This document shows positions 62,250 to 64,000 of a stretch of DNA of 64,000 nt, one piece after another. The notes under the pieces were generated by a model. That model did no database searches, had not been told where the DNA came from, and worked only from the letters and a program-made list of their open reading frames with translations. Origin of the DNA: Marinobacter sp. LQ44 (GTDB lineage Bacteria; Pseudomonadota; Gammaproteobacteria; Pseudomonadales; Oleiphilaceae); contig NZ_CP014754.1 in assembly GCF_001447155.2 (NCBI RefSeq), positions 930,001-994,000 on the forward strand, given 5' to 3'. The translations under genes were made by a program, and so were the position numbers. Positions within the stretch are counted from its first letter, which is position 1. Every line of letters begins with the position of its first letter.

Positions 62250-62596
62250 TTCGTAAATACGTGATCGGAACCCTTTCCCTCGGAGTATTCCTCGCCTTCA
62301 TCCTGGCCATGGTGCTGATGGTGCAACTGCACCGCTACGGCATCGCCGTGGACGTCGCCCGCCTCGAAAACCTGCAAACCTGGGCCGGCGACGACGAACA
62401 GCGACAGGCGCAGATGCAGAGATACTTCGAACATTGCATCGACAACCACCGAGACCCGGAAGACAAACGCAGCCCGGAGCATATTCGCTCTTTGTACCAA
62501 TGCGCAGAAGACCATGGCTCCGCCGAGATCGCCCAGGTAGTCCGGCAAGCGCCCAACACCGTAAAGGCCCCGGCACCCCTGCGCTGGTTCTGGTAA
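62246..62596 (+). CDS. Small single-pass membrane protein of unknown function
   Basis: 116 aa. One N-terminal TM helix (about 7-28) with a short cytoplasmic n-region, then a helical, charged domain containing two Cys residues (HCIDNHRD, LYQCAED). It overlaps the methyltransferase stop by four bases (ATGA), so is co-expressed. No family is recognised. Confidence 0.65.
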   Translation: MIRKYVIGTLSLGVFLAFILAMVLMVQLHRYGIAVDVARLENLQTWAGDDEQRQAQMQRYFEHCIDNHRDPEDKRSPEHIRSLYQCAEDHGSAEIAQVVRQAPNTVKAPAPLRWFW

Positions 62597-62602
62597 TCCA
62601 GG

Positions 62603-62658
62603 TTGGGGTCAGACCCCAGAACATTTGATGGGGTGAAATGTCTTGGGGTCTGACCCCA
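62603..62658. repeat. Family-A palindrome, copy 8
   Basis: 56-57 bp of the second subtype (AGAACATTTGA / GAAATGTCTTGG). It lies between convergent gene ends. Confidence 0.9.
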
Positions 62659-62662
62659 TGCT

Positions 62663-62696
62663 ATTCTGACGGGTACGCGAGATAGAGCGTCAGAAT
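62663..62696. other. Inverted repeat with 9-bp perfect arms
   Basis: ATTCTGACG and CGTCAGAAT enclose 16 bases, immediately beside family-A copy 8 and about 65 bp past the DUF2931 gene end. It may be a terminator stem for the DUF2931 pair, but there is no T tract. The remainder of 62597-62762 shows nothing else. Confidence 0.4.
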
Positions 62697-62762
62697 GAGC
62701 GCGCCGGCACACGTTAACTGACTGGTTCGCTCGGCCATGAAGTATCTTAATTTTCAACATTG

Positions 62763-63377
62763 CTACTTGGCCGATGAATCAGCCATACCAGGCGGTAATG
62801 GAATCGAACCTTCTCTGACATGCTGATAGGTTATGTCCTCGTACCACGCAGGATTACCCTCAACAACTTCGGCGACAACGTTTTCTGCCAGAGGTATGTG
62901 AAAGTCGTGGCTGCGGTCGTAATTGCAGGTGTTACAGAACGCCTCCCACCAGGCAAGCGCTTCTCCCTTACCCGAAAACCCAACAATCAGAGTATGACTA
63001 TAGTCCTCAAGCGGGTAGTCCCGATACCACTGGCGTAAATTGCCATCGAGGTCATCGGGTAGCGAGAAAGTGACTTCATAGAACGTTTGGGTTCGGAAAG
63101 AAAACCAGCGGGCCTGCACGGTTCTAGGGGCAGGTTTAGGACTTATCCCCACGACGCCCCCTCCCGGGGGGATATGGTCATAACCACCACGCAGTGACCC
63201 GCCACGAGCGCTCCATATTTCATCGAAGGAAATATCTTCTACCCAAACTGGCCATCCCTGCGGCCCACCCGCAACAGAAACGGCAAAGTCGTACTCGCGG
63301 GGCTCGGAGGAACAGGCCGAAGCAAAGATCGGTAGCAGGATGATGAAGATTGCTCCAACAGCCGGGCCCTTACACAT
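62763..63377 (-). CDS. DUF2931 family lipoprotein, copy 1
   Basis: 204 aa from the ATG at 63377 (AGGAG upstream); the frame stays open to 63416. Lipobox ASAC (Cys22), then SSEPREYDFAVSVAGGPQGWPVWVED, RTVQARWFSFRTQTFYEVTFSLP and GEALAWWEAFC. It shares most of these stretches with the neighbouring gene, from which it is separated by 32 bp. DUF2931 has no established function. Confidence 0.8.
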   Translation of the reverse strand: MCKGPAVGAIFIILLPIFASACSSEPREYDFAVSVAGGPQGWPVWVEDISFDEIWSARGGSLRGGYDHIPPGGGVVGISPKPAPRTVQARWFSFRTQTFYEVTFSLPDDLDGNLRQWYRDYPLEDYSHTLIVGFSGKGEALAWWEAFCNTCNYDRSHDFHIPLAENVVAEVVEGNPAWYEDITYQHVREGSIPLPPGMADSSAK

Positions 63378-63409
63378 GCACCTCTCCTGTCTCCTTGTCC
63401 ATGGAATGG

Positions 63410-64000
63410 CTACCACGGCGACGGCATACTTCCCTCATCAATCAACTCCTGAGTTTGCAATCGATAGCCGCTCGGATCCCCTTCAACCACTTCGGCCTGG
63501 ACGTCTTCGATCAGCGGGGTGTTGAAATCGTGACTGCGATCATAGTTGCAGGCATTACAGAAAGCCTCCCACCAAGCCAGCGCCTCGCCCTTACCGGAAA
63601 ATCCGATAATCAAGGTATGGATATACTCGTCACGTGGGTAGTCCCGAAACCACTTACGCAACTGGTCATCAAGATCCTCCGGCAGCGATAGGGTAACTTC
63701 ATAGAATGTCTGGGTGCGGTAGGAGAACCAACGGGCATGCACGGTGCTGGGGGCAGGCTTGGGGCCCAATATGGCCACACCACCCATTGGAGGGAGTTGA
63801 TCGAAACCATGTTCAATTCCCCCAGCCGGTACCCTCCAAGATTGATCAACTATTACTTCGTCAACCCACACAGGCCACCCTTCGGGGCCTCCCGCCACAG
63901 ACACGGCAAAGTCATATTCCCGAGGTTCCGAGGAGCAAGCTGTTACCAAGACCAGCAATAGAAATGAAAAGGCTACCCTTGCCGTAATGTTATTGCGCAT
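63410..64000 (-). CDS. DUF2931 family lipoprotein, copy 2
   Basis: 196 aa; the ATG is the last codon of the window, and the signal peptide with lipobox VTAC (Cys22) makes it the likely true start. SEPREYDFAVSVAGGPEGW and the GEALAWWEAFCNACNYDRSH segment are almost identical to copy 1, while the C terminus differs (EGSMPSPW against a longer tail). The pair is a tandem duplication that has partly diverged. Confidence 0.8.
   Translation of the reverse strand: MRNNITARVAFSFLLLVLVTACSSEPREYDFAVSVAGGPEGWPVWVDEVIVDQSWRVPAGGIEHGFDQLPPMGGVAILGPKPAPSTVHARWFSYRTQTFYEVTLSLPEDLDDQLRKWFRDYPRDEYIHTLIIGFSGKGEALAWWEAFCNACNYDRSHDFNTPLIEDVQAEVVEGDPSGYRLQTQELIDEGSMPSPW

Overview
The window looks like a chromosomal piece of a marine, non-enteric gammaproteobacterium, most like Marinobacter. 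This is inferred from protein character: DUF1302/DUF1329 outer-membrane proteins, a VolA-type lipase, an SO2930-type cytochrome, RfaH and a Tad pilus locus. No rRNA, tRNA or CRISPR array was seen.

Layout. 1-6821 (minus): a compact legionaminic-acid operon, legB-legC-legH-legI-legG-ptmE-legF, with legF cut by the window edge. 6896-13643 (minus): surface-polysaccharide export genes (two Wzz-like proteins, a large SLBB/OPX export protein, Wzi), interrupted by a small GxxExxY gene inside its own inverted-repeat cassette. Two exact copies of the RfaH-recruiting ops 12-mer lie here, one between the wzz genes and one in the wzi signal-peptide codons; an RfaH gene is at 54.5-55.0 kb. 14056-16050 (minus): a two-gene ATPase plus PD-(D/E)XK-like nuclease unit resembling phage-defence pairs, with a candidate structured, terminated sRNA upstream. 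16247-19367 (plus): an EAL protein and a lipoprotein/solute-binding pair. 19435-33210 (minus): a Tad/Flp pilus locus running from flp to tadG and into a SpoIIE phosphatase / HATPase / STAS partner-switching module. 33415-35600: two unrecognised divergent genes, one with an internally duplicated architecture. 35775-40502 (plus): OmpA-like protein, Big_5-type lipoprotein, PAS chemoreceptor. 40565-52835 (minus): a beta-helix/dihaem cytochrome fusion lipoprotein, an M19-like lipoprotein, DUF1329, DUF1302 and a VolA-type lipase. 53069-64000: diguanylate cyclase, RfaH, CysQ, a REP-associated tyrosine transposase, a beta-CASP hydrolase, cytochrome c4, RlmE, an FAD oxidoreductase, an SpoU methyltransferase and tandem DUF2931 lipoproteins.

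Three families of intergenic palindromic repeats punctuate the region. Family A (8 copies of about 57 bp between 19.3 and 62.7 kb) flanks the REP-associated transposase on both sides. Family B (GTCAGTCCCC/GGGGACTGAC type) lies at about 8.8, 13.9, 15.8, 58.2 and 59.0 kb. Family C (CCACGGACG type) flanks the GxxExxY gene.

The two stretches over 300 bp without a coding gene are 13644-14055 (wzi promoter and leader, then three family-B palindromes) and 15770-16246 (a degenerate family-B copy, the sRNA candidate and the EAL leader). Functionally the window is dominated by the cell envelope: nonulosonic-acid sugar synthesis, polysaccharide export under probable RfaH antitermination, pilus assembly, and outer-membrane lipid handling.
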